A DNA stretch of 5,340 nucleotides. Source: Nitrospira sp. (lineage in GTDB: Bacteria; UBA9089; CG2-30-40-21; SBAY01). The translations under genes were made by a program, and so were the position numbers. The DNA lies in contig SBAY01000137.1 of NCBI GenBank assembly GCA_005239945.1, forward strand, positions 1-5,340. Direction: 5' to 3'. The notes under the pieces were generated by a model. That model was not told the DNA's origin. It did no database searches and saw only the letters and a program-made list of their open reading frames with translations. Each line of letters opens with the position of its first letter. Within the stretch, counting starts at the first letter, position 1. Below, in pieces: positions 1 to 5,337 of this stretch.

Positions 1-50
1 TCAATTGCGGCACTATCCACATTTTTCCTTTAACCTTTTTTATCTTTCAG

Positions 51-91
51 GTGTCCACTTTTAAACTTTAAACTGTCCACTTTTAAATTTT
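51..91. repeat. Left-end pair of GTCCACTTTT repeats
   Basis: Two direct copies of a unit containing GTCCACTTTTAAA begin at 53 and 75, 22 bp apart. Positions 51-72 are an exact 22-bp reverse complement of 5282-5303 at the other end of the window, so the two ends form inverted repeats about 5.2 kb apart. A looser third copy (CTATCCAC followed by a T run) may lie at 13-25. Several repeated motifs near an end resemble the multiply repeated termini of some insertion sequences (IS21-type ends are one known example), but no transposase is present in the window. They may be the edges of IS copies lying just outside, or binding sites for a regulator. Confidence 0.75.
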
Positions 92-109
92 AGCTAACAT
101 GGTTTTTTT

Positions 110-311
110 CTTCAATTTAGACATTAGACCATAGACTAAAGACTTAAGACTTAAGTCGTAAGCGGTTAGCCGGAAGCTTAATCTTTCAGTTTTTGGATGA
201 GACAGGTGTTCATACATTATCTTTTTCTCCATCTGAAAGCTGACGGCGCAACGCTGAATGTTTACTCTAAGTCTGATGTCTAAAGTCTAATGTCTAATGT
301 CTGAATTGAAG
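110..311. repeat. ~200-bp palindromic element built of 7-bp units
   Basis: Two arms of about 80 bp (110-189 and 233-311) are imperfect reverse complements around a ~43-nt centre. The outer ends, CTTCAATTTAGACATTAGA (110-128) and the complement of the sequence ending at 311, differ at one position in 19. Each arm runs in 7-bp steps. The left arm reads TAGACAT at 118, TAGACCA at 125, TAGACTA at 132, AAGACTT at 139 and again at 146, drifting to AAGCGGT and TAGCCGG by 160-173. The right arm reads CTGAAAG at 233, CTGACGG at 240, CTGAATG at 254, then GATGTCT at 275, AAAGTCT at 282 and AATGTCT at 289 and 296. The element begins 6 bp after the stop of the YchF-like gene. It could fold in RNA and cap the 3' end of the transcript, but no T-run follows it on the minus strand, so it is not a classical terminator. 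No coding capacity is seen in 1-316. Confidence 0.85.
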
Positions 312-316
312 GATTT

Positions 317-1006
317 TTATACATTGAATCTAATTTCAATTAATTCATCTGGTTGAATGATGTAGTCCCTGTCCACAACTTTAACCAGTCCTTTTGCCCT
401 GCAATCATTGAAATTATGACATTTCAGGTAGTCCTGCAAACTAACCACATCACCTTTAATAAATCCATGGGCCAGGTCATTATGAATTTTTCCTGCGCAG
501 GTAATAATATCTGAACCTTTTTTTACCAACCAGGCATGTGACTCAGTAGGACCGGAGGTATAAAAAAACATATAATTTGCCTTCTTGAGTGATAAAGTAA
601 TAATTGTGTTGATATCTATGTTTTCATCGACTTTAACTACAGGTTTAAAACTAAAAGGGGCTATTGTTTTTAGAATCTTTTTTCCCTCCTCATCAAATTC
701 AACATCGCAAAGAGGTATCTCTTTTTCCAAATTATCCAGACATTTCATCATTAGTGCCTTTTCGCCATTATTCGTTAGACGGGTTAATCTGGATTCAATC
801 TTTTCCATATCGAGAATCAATAAATCCAAAATCTTGTCCCGGTGAACCACAATAACATCAGACTGAACAAATTCATCCTGTATGAATTCCACAAAAAATG
901 GAGAAACCTTTTTGGGTTTATCCTTCATTTCCAGGGCAAGAAGATTTTCGTCCTTGTATTTTGTCTTCCCTGGCGGTAAATTTAGGCCGGTAAATCCTAT
1001 TTTCAT
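317..1006 (-). CDS. YchF-related protein lacking most of the GTPase domain (DUF933/TGS C-terminus)
   Basis: The protein has 229 aa, against about 363 aa for full YchF/OLA1, the ribosome-associated P-loop ATPase/GTPase. Residues ~143-229 match the YchF C-terminal TGS-like domain closely: FFYTSGPTESHAWLVKKG, AGKIHNDLAHGFIKGDVVS, then DYIIQPDELIEIRFNV, compared with the family pattern of AGKIHTDFEKGFIRA and an end in FNV. Residues ~50-130 match YchF's helical insert and the strand after it (DKILDLLILDMEKIESRL; EEGKKILKTIAPFSFKPVV). The N-terminus starts like YchF (MKIGFTGL), but the Walker A motif has five residues between the glycines (GLNLPPGKT) instead of four. Switch I, the DxxG switch II motif and a normal G4 motif are absent. 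Nucleotide binding is therefore doubtful, and a ribosome- or RNA-binding role through the TGS domain is inference. Five cysteines include a CHNFNDC pair (196, 202). The start is supported by AGGAG at 1016-1020, 9 nt upstream. The reading frame is clean, so it is unlikely to be a decayed gene. It lies 31 nt after lemA and is probably co-transcribed with it. Confidence 0.87.
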   Translation of the reverse strand: MKIGFTGLNLPPGKTKYKDENLLALEMKDKPKKVSPFFVEFIQDEFVQSDVIVVHRDKILDLLILDMEKIESRLTRLTNNGEKALMMKCLDNLEKEIPLCDVEFDEEGKKILKTIAPFSFKPVVKVDENIDINTIITLSLKKANYMFFYTSGPTESHAWLVKKGSDIITCAGKIHNDLAHGFIKGDVVSLQDYLKCHNFNDCRAKGLVKVVDRDYIIQPDELIEIRFNV

Positions 1007-1037
1007 TTATTTTTTCTCCTCTATATTTATCCACTGA

Positions 1038-1616
1038 TTATGATGGAAATTCAAACTTTATTTCAGGTGGAACCTTTTCTCCTGTAGGAACTTTATACAT
1101 CTCTTTTTGCTCATATTTAAGCGTATTGGCAATGAATACATAAGGTATTTGTTGGATGCGGACATTGTAAATAGTTACCGACTCATTATAAAATTCCCTT
1201 CTATCGGCAATTTGGCTCTCAAGATAACTTATTCTATTCTGCAATTGCATAAAGTTTTCATTTGCCTTTAGGTCAGGATAGTTTTCTGCAACGGCAAAAA
1301 GTGTTTTTAATGCACCAGCAAGGTCATTACCTGCTTTGGCAAATTCGTTTGGTGTCTTTGCCTCTAAAAACTTTGTTCTGGCAAGGATAACCTTTTCAAG
1401 GGTTTCTCTTTCATATTTCATATAACCCTCGCATACCTTTACCAATTTTGGAATCTCATCATATCTCTGTTTCTCAAGAACTTCAATATTTGCCCATGAC
1501 TTGTCGACATTGACCCTGATATGTATCAACTCATTATAGATACCAATAAAATAAATTATCACCCCAACGATTCCTAATCCTAATACAATTAAAATCAAAA
1601 TAGATGCTCCACTCAT
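1038..1616 (-). CDS. lemA: LemA family membrane protein
   Basis: The 192-aa product is the usual length for LemA. A single N-terminal membrane helix (residues ~5-26, rich in I, L, V and G) is followed by the family's helical bundle. Visible family signatures are YNELIHIRVNVDKSWANIEV (27-46, the 'YN-LV--RN-V--AW-NI-V' block), a RYDEIPKLVKVCEGYMKYE stretch (51-69, normally R-DLIPNLV--V-GYA-HE), TLEKVILAR (72-80), AENYPDLKANENFMQLQ (110-126) and the IADRREFYNESVTIYN block (136-151). LemA proteins sit in the cytoplasmic membrane with the bundle usually predicted in the cytoplasm; their biochemical role is not settled. The start is fixed by AGGAGG at 1625-1630, 8 nt upstream. It lies between the GIDE-domain gene and the YchF-like gene; LemA and GIDE genes are recurrent neighbours in bacteria, which supports a shared membrane function. 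Confidence 0.96.
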   Translation of the reverse strand: MSGASILILIVLGLGIVGVIIYFIGIYNELIHIRVNVDKSWANIEVLEKQRYDEIPKLVKVCEGYMKYERETLEKVILARTKFLEAKTPNEFAKAGNDLAGALKTLFAVAENYPDLKANENFMQLQNRISYLESQIADRREFYNESVTIYNVRIQQIPYVFIANTLKYEQKEMYKVPTGEKVPPEIKFEFPS

Positions 1617-1650
1617 TTTTATTACCTCCTTAATTTGTGGAATGCCTCAA

Positions 1651-1752
1651 AAGAACAAGAAACAAGGTAATCGGTTATCAGTTATCGGTTTTAACTTTTT
1701 ATTTGAATTACTGATTACCCGATTACCGATTATCCCGCTCCTTGCTCTTTCC
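1651..1752. repeat. Palindromic element of 7-bp TTATCGG-type units in the GIDE-lemA gap
   Basis: The left arm steps every 7 bp: AACAAGA at 1654, AACAAGG at 1661, TAATCGG at 1668, TTATCAG at 1675, TTATCGG at 1682. The right arm carries the same words on the other strand: TTACTGA at 1708, TTACCCG at 1715, ATTACCG at 1722, ATTATCC at 1729, then CTCCTTG ending at 1744 opposite CAAGG at 1663-1667. The arms are imperfect reverse complements around an AT-rich centre (about 1691-1707). It fills most of the 161-nt gap between the GIDE stop and the lemA start, ending about 20 nt before the lemA ribosome-binding site, so it would form a leader hairpin or a processing site in a joint transcript. A loose direct repeat flanks it (TAATTT then AATG, at 1631-1644 and 1755-1768, 10 of 14 matching), which may be coincidence. 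Confidence 0.8.
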
Positions 1753-1777
1753 TATAATTTAGACAATGGACATCACA

Positions 1778-2818
1778 TCACCCCTTATTATAAAACATTT
1801 CCCATGGAATTATTAAATAACCTGGGAATAGACCTAATCGAGCAAGTAATGATAAGACCATACTGATAATGATACAAAACCCGCCTGATATATATAAGTA
1901 TCCTCGAGTAGTCATCTTTTTTATTAATTTTTTCTCCGTCATATCAGAGATAATAAATGTTTTTTCTGTTTCCCCTTTGGCAATGACAATATCATCTTCT
2001 GTATTTACTGTTTTACTAATTTCTTCCTCAAATAACTCCTGTTTAATTTTCTCTACGGCTTTATCCCATTCTGTAATATCTATTTTCCCATCTTTATTGG
2101 TATCATGCTCCATAAGTTTTTCTTTATTTTGTTTTAATTCCTGAAGTTTCAGGATAAGTTTTTTCTTCCTTTCTACAAAGGCATCCTTAAATTTTTTAAC
2201 ATTGCCCAACACATAAATCTCTTCACCGGGTGTTATATACCATTCCGTATATCTTGTTCGTCCAGCCGTTAATAATCCAAATTCACCTTCAATGTATCTA
2301 TAATCATAAGGCAAGATAATCTCTGCATCTAATGGGTCAACAAGAATTTTACCTGTCTCATCTTCAAGGTAAAAATACTCGGTTGAGCTTCCTTCATTTA
2401 CCGTTACCCAGTATCTTCGTCCTTTGCTACCTGTTCTTTCTTTCTCAACTAAAAATTTGTAATAAACACAATCTGCAAAAGTAAGTGGACTTTTGAGAGG
2501 CATCTTCTGCCTTGCGTTCCCTTTAATTTCCACAAATCCCATCGCCACAGACCTTATTTTTGATGTGGGAATATCTTCAATAAGCCTTTTTTTCCTCAGT
2601 TTAAAAAACCCATAAAAGAAAAGACCAAGTCCAATTGCAACAAAGACTATTTCATGGATATAACCCATTGCACTTTCTATATCTACTACTTTATGAGAGA
2701 AAAAAATACATAAACAGATAAGTGCAGTTATAGCTCCTGGAAGATACCATATATTTCTTTTATTAATTGATAGCAATTTACCTTTATCCCACATTATTTT
2801 CACAACATCTTCAGCCAC
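1778..2818 (-). CDS. Membrane-anchored GIDE-domain protein with an EF-hand calcium-binding loop
   Basis: The 346-aa product has two N-terminal membrane helices (~23-41 and ~53-73), a soluble region (~75-305) and a third membrane helix (~307-330). Residues ~80-210 resemble the GIDE domain of the MUL1/MAPL-like 'E3 ubiquitin ligase' family: IPTSKIRSVAMGFVEIKG (83-100), SPLTFADCVYYKFLVE (110-125), a YFYLEDETGKILVDP stretch (148-162), then the ITPGEEIYVLGNV turn (195-207). The RING finger of the eukaryotic ligases is missing and only four cysteines exist, so ligase activity is not expected. Residues 239-250, DTNKDGKIDITE, fit the EF-hand loop at every ligand position (D1, N3, D5, G6, I8, E12) and sit between two charged helices. 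The positive-inside rule would put the GIDE and EF-hand regions in the cytoplasm. The start is a GTG with an in-frame stop 3 nt upstream and no clear Shine-Dalgarno; the ATG at residue 9 is a possible alternative. lemA lies downstream. Confidence 0.88.
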   Translation of the reverse strand: MAEDVVKIMWDKGKLLSINKRNIWYLPGAITALICLCIFFSHKVVDIESAMGYIHEIVFVAIGLGLFFYGFFKLRKKRLIEDIPTSKIRSVAMGFVEIKGNARQKMPLKSPLTFADCVYYKFLVEKERTGSKGRRYWVTVNEGSSTEYFYLEDETGKILVDPLDAEIILPYDYRYIEGEFGLLTAGRTRYTEWYITPGEEIYVLGNVKKFKDAFVERKKKLILKLQELKQNKEKLMEHDTNKDGKIDITEWDKAVEKIKQELFEEEISKTVNTEDDIVIAKGETEKTFIISDMTEKKLIKKMTTRGYLYISGGFCIIISMVLSLLARLGLFPGYLIIPWEMFYNKG

Positions 2819-2854
2819 ATTTTAGATAATATAATGCAGATAAGCAAAGTGCTC

Positions 2855-2925
2855 GGGGTATCCACGGAATAAGTCGGGAACATTTTGGTTTCAGTCCCGA
2901 CCCCTAATTTGCGTAGCGGATGCCC
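2855..2925. other. Nested hairpins in the TPR-GIDE gap
   Basis: A perfect 7-bp stem pairs GTCGGGA (2873-2879) with TCCCGAC (2895-2901) around a 15-nt loop. Outside it, GGGTATCCAC (2856-2865) can pair imperfectly with GCGGATGCCC (2916-2925). It lies 39 nt beyond the stop of the TPR gene and is more GC-rich than its surroundings. On the minus-strand RNA the inner stem is followed by UUAUUCC rather than a U run, so it would be a weak or partial terminator at best; an RNA-stability element or a remnant of a repeat is equally possible. The rest of the gap (2819-2963) shows no gene and no convincing promoter for the GIDE gene. Confidence 0.5.
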
Positions 2926-2963
2926 TGCCGATGACAACTAAAAGATGACTGCTGATTTCATTT

Positions 2964-5039
2964 TTATTTAGTAAGTGCTTTTATTTTACGAGCAGCGGAT
3001 TCTGTGATTTTATTGTCTGGATATTGACTGATGATTTTTTGGTAAATCTCAATGGCTCTGGTAACATCATTAAGTTTCTTCTCACATAACCCCCCTGCCT
3101 GAAATAGTTGTTGGGGTGTCTGCTCATAGCCTGGATACTCATCAGCCAATCGAAGATAACTTGCTACTGCATTAGAGACATCTTCCATCTTTTCATAACA
3201 AGCACCTATTAAAATAAGTGCTGTTGGACTTTTAGATTTTTTAGGATAGTCTCTAACCAATTGCTCATAGGTTTTAATAGCATTCTGGTATTGCTTAAGA
3301 CTCTCATAAAAATTCCCTAATTCAAATAATGAGGTAGATGCCTCAGCACTTCGAGGATAGGTAGTCACCACGCGATTATAGGTGGCTATTGTCTTTTCAG
3401 GTTGTTTTAATTTGTTTCTATAAAGTTGGGCAGAGGAAAGAAGATACTCAGATGCCTTTTTGTAATCTGGAACAAGGGTAATTGCCCGCTCATAAAAGGC
3501 AATGGCTTGCGCATATTCTCGTAATTTCTCAAAGGTATCACCAATAGCATAATAGGCATCAGCTAATCTGGATACCTCCGGATACAGAGGATACGATTGA
3601 GTAATCTTAAGATATGTAGCAATAGATTTATAAGGCTCTTTTAATCTATTGTATGTTTCTGCCATTAACCACAAAACATCTACTGCCTCTTTGGAGGCTT
3701 TATAAAGTTTTAAAAACTCCTCCTGCTGTTCTAAACAATATTGATAAATATCGTCCTGGTTTAAGGTATGCAGGTTTTTCAAATAGCTAAAAAACCGTTC
3801 TTTTCTTGTTTCTTGTTTGGTTGAGGGTAGTTTTTTAATCTCATCATAAAAATTTTTAGCCACCTTTTTATTTAATTGGTCCATACCTGATTTTGCTTTA
3901 GTGACAAACTTACCTTCTGGATAAAGGGTAATCAATTTAAGATAGGCCGCACAGGCATGATAATTCTTCTTTTCCTCTTCATACAATTTCCCAATTAGAT
4001 ATTGAAATTCATCCGCCCTATCGAATTCAGGATAATTACTGATGTAACTCTTTAATTCCAGAATAGTTAAGTCATTTATCTTCTCTAAATCAAGGTTATA
4101 TAATTGATTTGTATAATTTTGGTATTTTTGTGCCTCTTCGATAAAAAGTTTAGAATTTGCATCAGGGGCCTTTAACTCTGCGATTTTATTTGTATATTCT
4201 TCATATAATTTTTTATTATTTTCTAATTGTCTGCTTATCTCCTGGGTTAGGGTTTGCTGAAGTGACTTTTCTTTTTCAGTCTCAAGGCGATTTTTTTCGA
4301 GCTCCGTTTCCTTTGCCTTGTAGTCGGCAACCTCTTTTTCCCGTAGGGCTAAATTCTTTTCAGTCGTGGCTAATAGTGTCTGAACCTTAACAAATTCCTC
4401 TTCTTTTGCCTTAAGGGTAGTGCTAAGTTCCTGGGTCTTTTGTTGTTCTTTAGTCAGATTTTCCGTTAATATTTTATTTTCCTGTAATTTAGTTTCTAAA
4501 TCCTTCTTTGTTTTGGTAAGTTCTTCCTGAAGTTTTGTTACGGTTTCTTTATTTTGCTTTAATTGTGGTTCAACCTGGGCAAGTTTATTAGTCAATTCTT
4601 CAACTGCGGTTGTTTTTTCCTTTATGATTTTTACCTTATCCACTAATTGCGTTTGCAGGTCTTTTATGCTTTCATCCTTTTTCTTTAATGTCTCATCCAG
4701 GGTGTCCATTTCTTTTTTAATCTCTGCTTGCTTTTTATTAAACTCCTCTTTTGCGGCTTCTGTCTTTTTCTTTTCCTCGTTAATTTGTAAATTAAGTTTT
4801 TTAATCTCATTAGCATCTGTCAGCCGTTCTTCCATACATTTGTTATATTTATTTAAGGTATCCTCTTTTTCTTTTTGAAGTCTTTTTTTCTCTGCCTCAA
4901 GTAACTTTATCTTTGCCTCATACTCCTCAATAACCGCTTGATTAATAGTTTCTTCTGCTCGGACATCCATCTGACTAAATCCCACCACACTTAACATTAC
5001 AAAACAATTCATTAATTTAATAATTTTTGATTTTGACAT
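2964..5039 (-). CDS. Exported coiled-coil and tetratricopeptide-repeat protein
   Basis: The 691-aa product starts with a signal peptide: a lysine-rich n-region, a hydrophobic core at ~9-21 and a likely cleavage after VRA (residue 28). C12 is not in a lipobox, so a lipoprotein is unlikely. Residues ~31-290 are almost entirely K/E/Q/L/T heptad-type sequence, a long coiled coil. Residues ~325-690 carry about seven or more TPR-like helical pairs that often close in a YP turn (for example around 337, 373, 483, 561, 598, 635 and 674), the style of YbgF/CpoB- and BamD-like envelope TPR proteins. A periplasmic or surface scaffold joining partners through the TPRs is the likely role; no enzyme domain is seen. 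The start is fixed by GAGGAGGTT (minus strand, 5045-5053), spaced 7 nt from GGAGG to the ATG. It is the first gene after the strong promoter at 5198-5227, with a ~150-nt leader interrupted by a palindromic repeat. Similar coiled-coil/TPR layouts evolve fast, so no gene symbol is given. Confidence 0.9.
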   Translation of the reverse strand: MSKSKIIKLMNCFVMLSVVGFSQMDVRAEETINQAVIEEYEAKIKLLEAEKKRLQKEKEDTLNKYNKCMEERLTDANEIKKLNLQINEEKKKTEAAKEEFNKKQAEIKKEMDTLDETLKKKDESIKDLQTQLVDKVKIIKEKTTAVEELTNKLAQVEPQLKQNKETVTKLQEELTKTKKDLETKLQENKILTENLTKEQQKTQELSTTLKAKEEEFVKVQTLLATTEKNLALREKEVADYKAKETELEKNRLETEKEKSLQQTLTQEISRQLENNKKLYEEYTNKIAELKAPDANSKLFIEEAQKYQNYTNQLYNLDLEKINDLTILELKSYISNYPEFDRADEFQYLIGKLYEEEKKNYHACAAYLKLITLYPEGKFVTKAKSGMDQLNKKVAKNFYDEIKKLPSTKQETRKERFFSYLKNLHTLNQDDIYQYCLEQQEEFLKLYKASKEAVDVLWLMAETYNRLKEPYKSIATYLKITQSYPLYPEVSRLADAYYAIGDTFEKLREYAQAIAFYERAITLVPDYKKASEYLLSSAQLYRNKLKQPEKTIATYNRVVTTYPRSAEASTSLFELGNFYESLKQYQNAIKTYEQLVRDYPKKSKSPTALILIGACYEKMEDVSNAVASYLRLADEYPGYEQTPQQLFQAGGLCEKKLNDVTRAIEIYQKIISQYPDNKITESAARKIKALTK

Positions 5040-5044
5040 GATAT

Positions 5045-5180
5045 AACCTCCTCGTATAATTAAAAATTATGAATTAAAAATTTAAGAAAGGGAAGATATA
5101 TGAATTAAAAATCATAAATCCTTTTCTCTTTCCTCAATTTTTAATTTTTATTTCATAATTTTTAATTACTCAACCTCCTC
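5045..5180. mobile_element. Possible small palindromic insertion flanked by a 9-bp direct repeat
   Basis: AACCTCCTC occurs at 5045-5053 and again at 5172-5180, and agreement continues as R-TA on the right of each copy (11 of 12 positions). Between them lies the palindrome at 5057-5168. The copy at 5045-5053 is the Shine-Dalgarno of the TPR gene (GAGGAGGTT on the minus strand). The simplest reading is that a ~118-bp palindromic sequence entered just upstream of the ribosome-binding site and duplicated it, leaving a spare, start-less Shine-Dalgarno in the leader. It carries no gene, so it could move only with outside help. Chance duplication of a purine-rich 9-mer cannot be excluded. Confidence 0.5.
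5057..5168. repeat. AT-rich palindromic element with a 7/14-bp repeat, in the TPR gene leader
   Basis: The left arm (5057-~5097) and right arm (~5124-5168) are imperfect reverse complements: the outer 17 bp, TAATTAAAAATTATGAA, match exactly, and the pairing continues loosely into GAAAG/CTTTC. The units step by 7 bp (AATTAAA, AATTATG, AATTAAA, AATTTAA). The 13-mer ATGAATTAAAAAT occurs at 5069-5081 and again at 5100-5112. In the minus-strand mRNA this region would fold into a long AU-rich stem close upstream of the Shine-Dalgarno and could affect translation or mRNA decay. Confidence 0.8.
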
Positions 5181-5197
5181 ATAATAAACTATTGGTT

Positions 5198-5227
5198 ATT
5201 ATACTATAATGAAATAGTAAATGTCAA
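5198..5227 (-). promoter_or_regulatory. Strong sigma70-type promoter for the TPR gene and likely the operon
   Basis: On the minus strand a perfect -35 box TTGACA (5222-5227) is followed after 18 bp by a perfect -10 box TATAAT (5198-5203). An A/T-rich stretch just upstream (about 5231-5245, with a run of A on the minus strand) looks like an UP element. The start of transcription is expected near 5190, giving a leader of about 150 nt to the ATG at 5039. The GTGGACAC dyad at 5257-5276 lies about 30 bp upstream of the -35 box, where an activator or repressor could sit. Confidence 0.8.
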
Positions 5228-5256
5228 GTAAAAGTTTTTTATTTGTCATTTAAGAA

Positions 5257-5305
5257 TTAAAAGTGGACACTTTTAAATAAATTTAAAGTTTAAAAGTGGA
5301 CACTT
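5257..5305. repeat. Right-end pair of AAAAGTGGACAC repeats, one a 20-bp dyad
   Basis: The 16-mer TTAAAAGTGGACACTT occurs identically at 5257-5272 and 5290-5305, 33 bp apart. The first copy extends to TTAAAAGTGGACACTTTTAA (5257-5276), a perfect inverted repeat with 9-bp arms around GA; the second has only 5-bp arms. Positions 5282-5303 are the exact reverse complement of 51-72. The copy spacings at the two window ends, 33 and 22 bp, are both about whole helical turns, placing copies on the same DNA face. This fits either transposase-binding repeats at an IS end or operator sites for a dimeric DNA-binding protein. Confidence 0.75.
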
Positions 5306-5312
5306 CTTAAAG

Positions 5313-5337
5313 CCCCCAAGATTGGGGGTTGGGGGTT
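5313..5337. repeat. C/G-run hairpin with 7-bp TTGGGGG units at the window edge
   Basis: CCCCCAA (5313-5319) pairs perfectly with TTGGGGG (5322-5328) across a GA spacer, and TTGGGGG repeats directly at 5329-5335 before TTGAA at the end of the window. This is again a 7-bp unit arranged on opposed arms, strikingly G-rich against AT-rich surroundings. The structure is truncated, so its full size and the number of units are unknown. Confidence 0.6.

Noticed and set aside
110..311. CRISPR-like array of short repeats
   Set aside because: The units are 7 bp and contiguous, with no spacers, and the arms are inverted rather than all in one direction. No cas genes are present.
110..311. Classical rho-independent terminator for the operon
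   Set aside because: The stem is far longer than usual and on the minus strand it is followed by a run of A, not U.
585..855. Plus-strand open frames of 86 and 63 aa
   Set aside because: They lie antisense within the YchF-like gene, which has clear family similarity. They lack ribosome-binding sites and have serine/phenylalanine-rich sequence typical of antisense reading.
1642..1866. Plus-strand open frame of 74 aa
   Set aside because: It is made by reading through the heptamer palindrome and into the antisense of the GIDE gene's 3' end. No ribosome-binding site or recognisable domain.
1869..2144. Plus-strand open frame of 91 aa with hydrophobic stretches
   Set aside because: It is antisense to the EF-hand and linker part of the GIDE gene; the hydrophobicity comes from reading lysine/glutamate codons backwards.
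1778..2818. Ubiquitin ligase activity for the GIDE protein
   Set aside because: There is no RING finger: the protein has only four cysteines and none is paired as in a zinc site at the C-terminus.
4157..4878. Plus-strand open frames of 77 and 84 aa
   Set aside because: They are antisense to the coiled-coil part of the TPR gene; Phe/Ser/Leu-rich sequence is expected from the complement of Lys/Glu codons.
5172..5180. A short leader peptide started from the upstream GAGGAGGTT
   Set aside because: The first ATG follows about 17 nt after GGAGG, too far for normal initiation, and the frame stops after two codons.
5188..5218. ACTATT/AATAGT inverted repeat around the -10 box as an operator
   Set aside because: Only 6 bp of AT-rich arm with a 19-bp gap, easily expected by chance in this composition.
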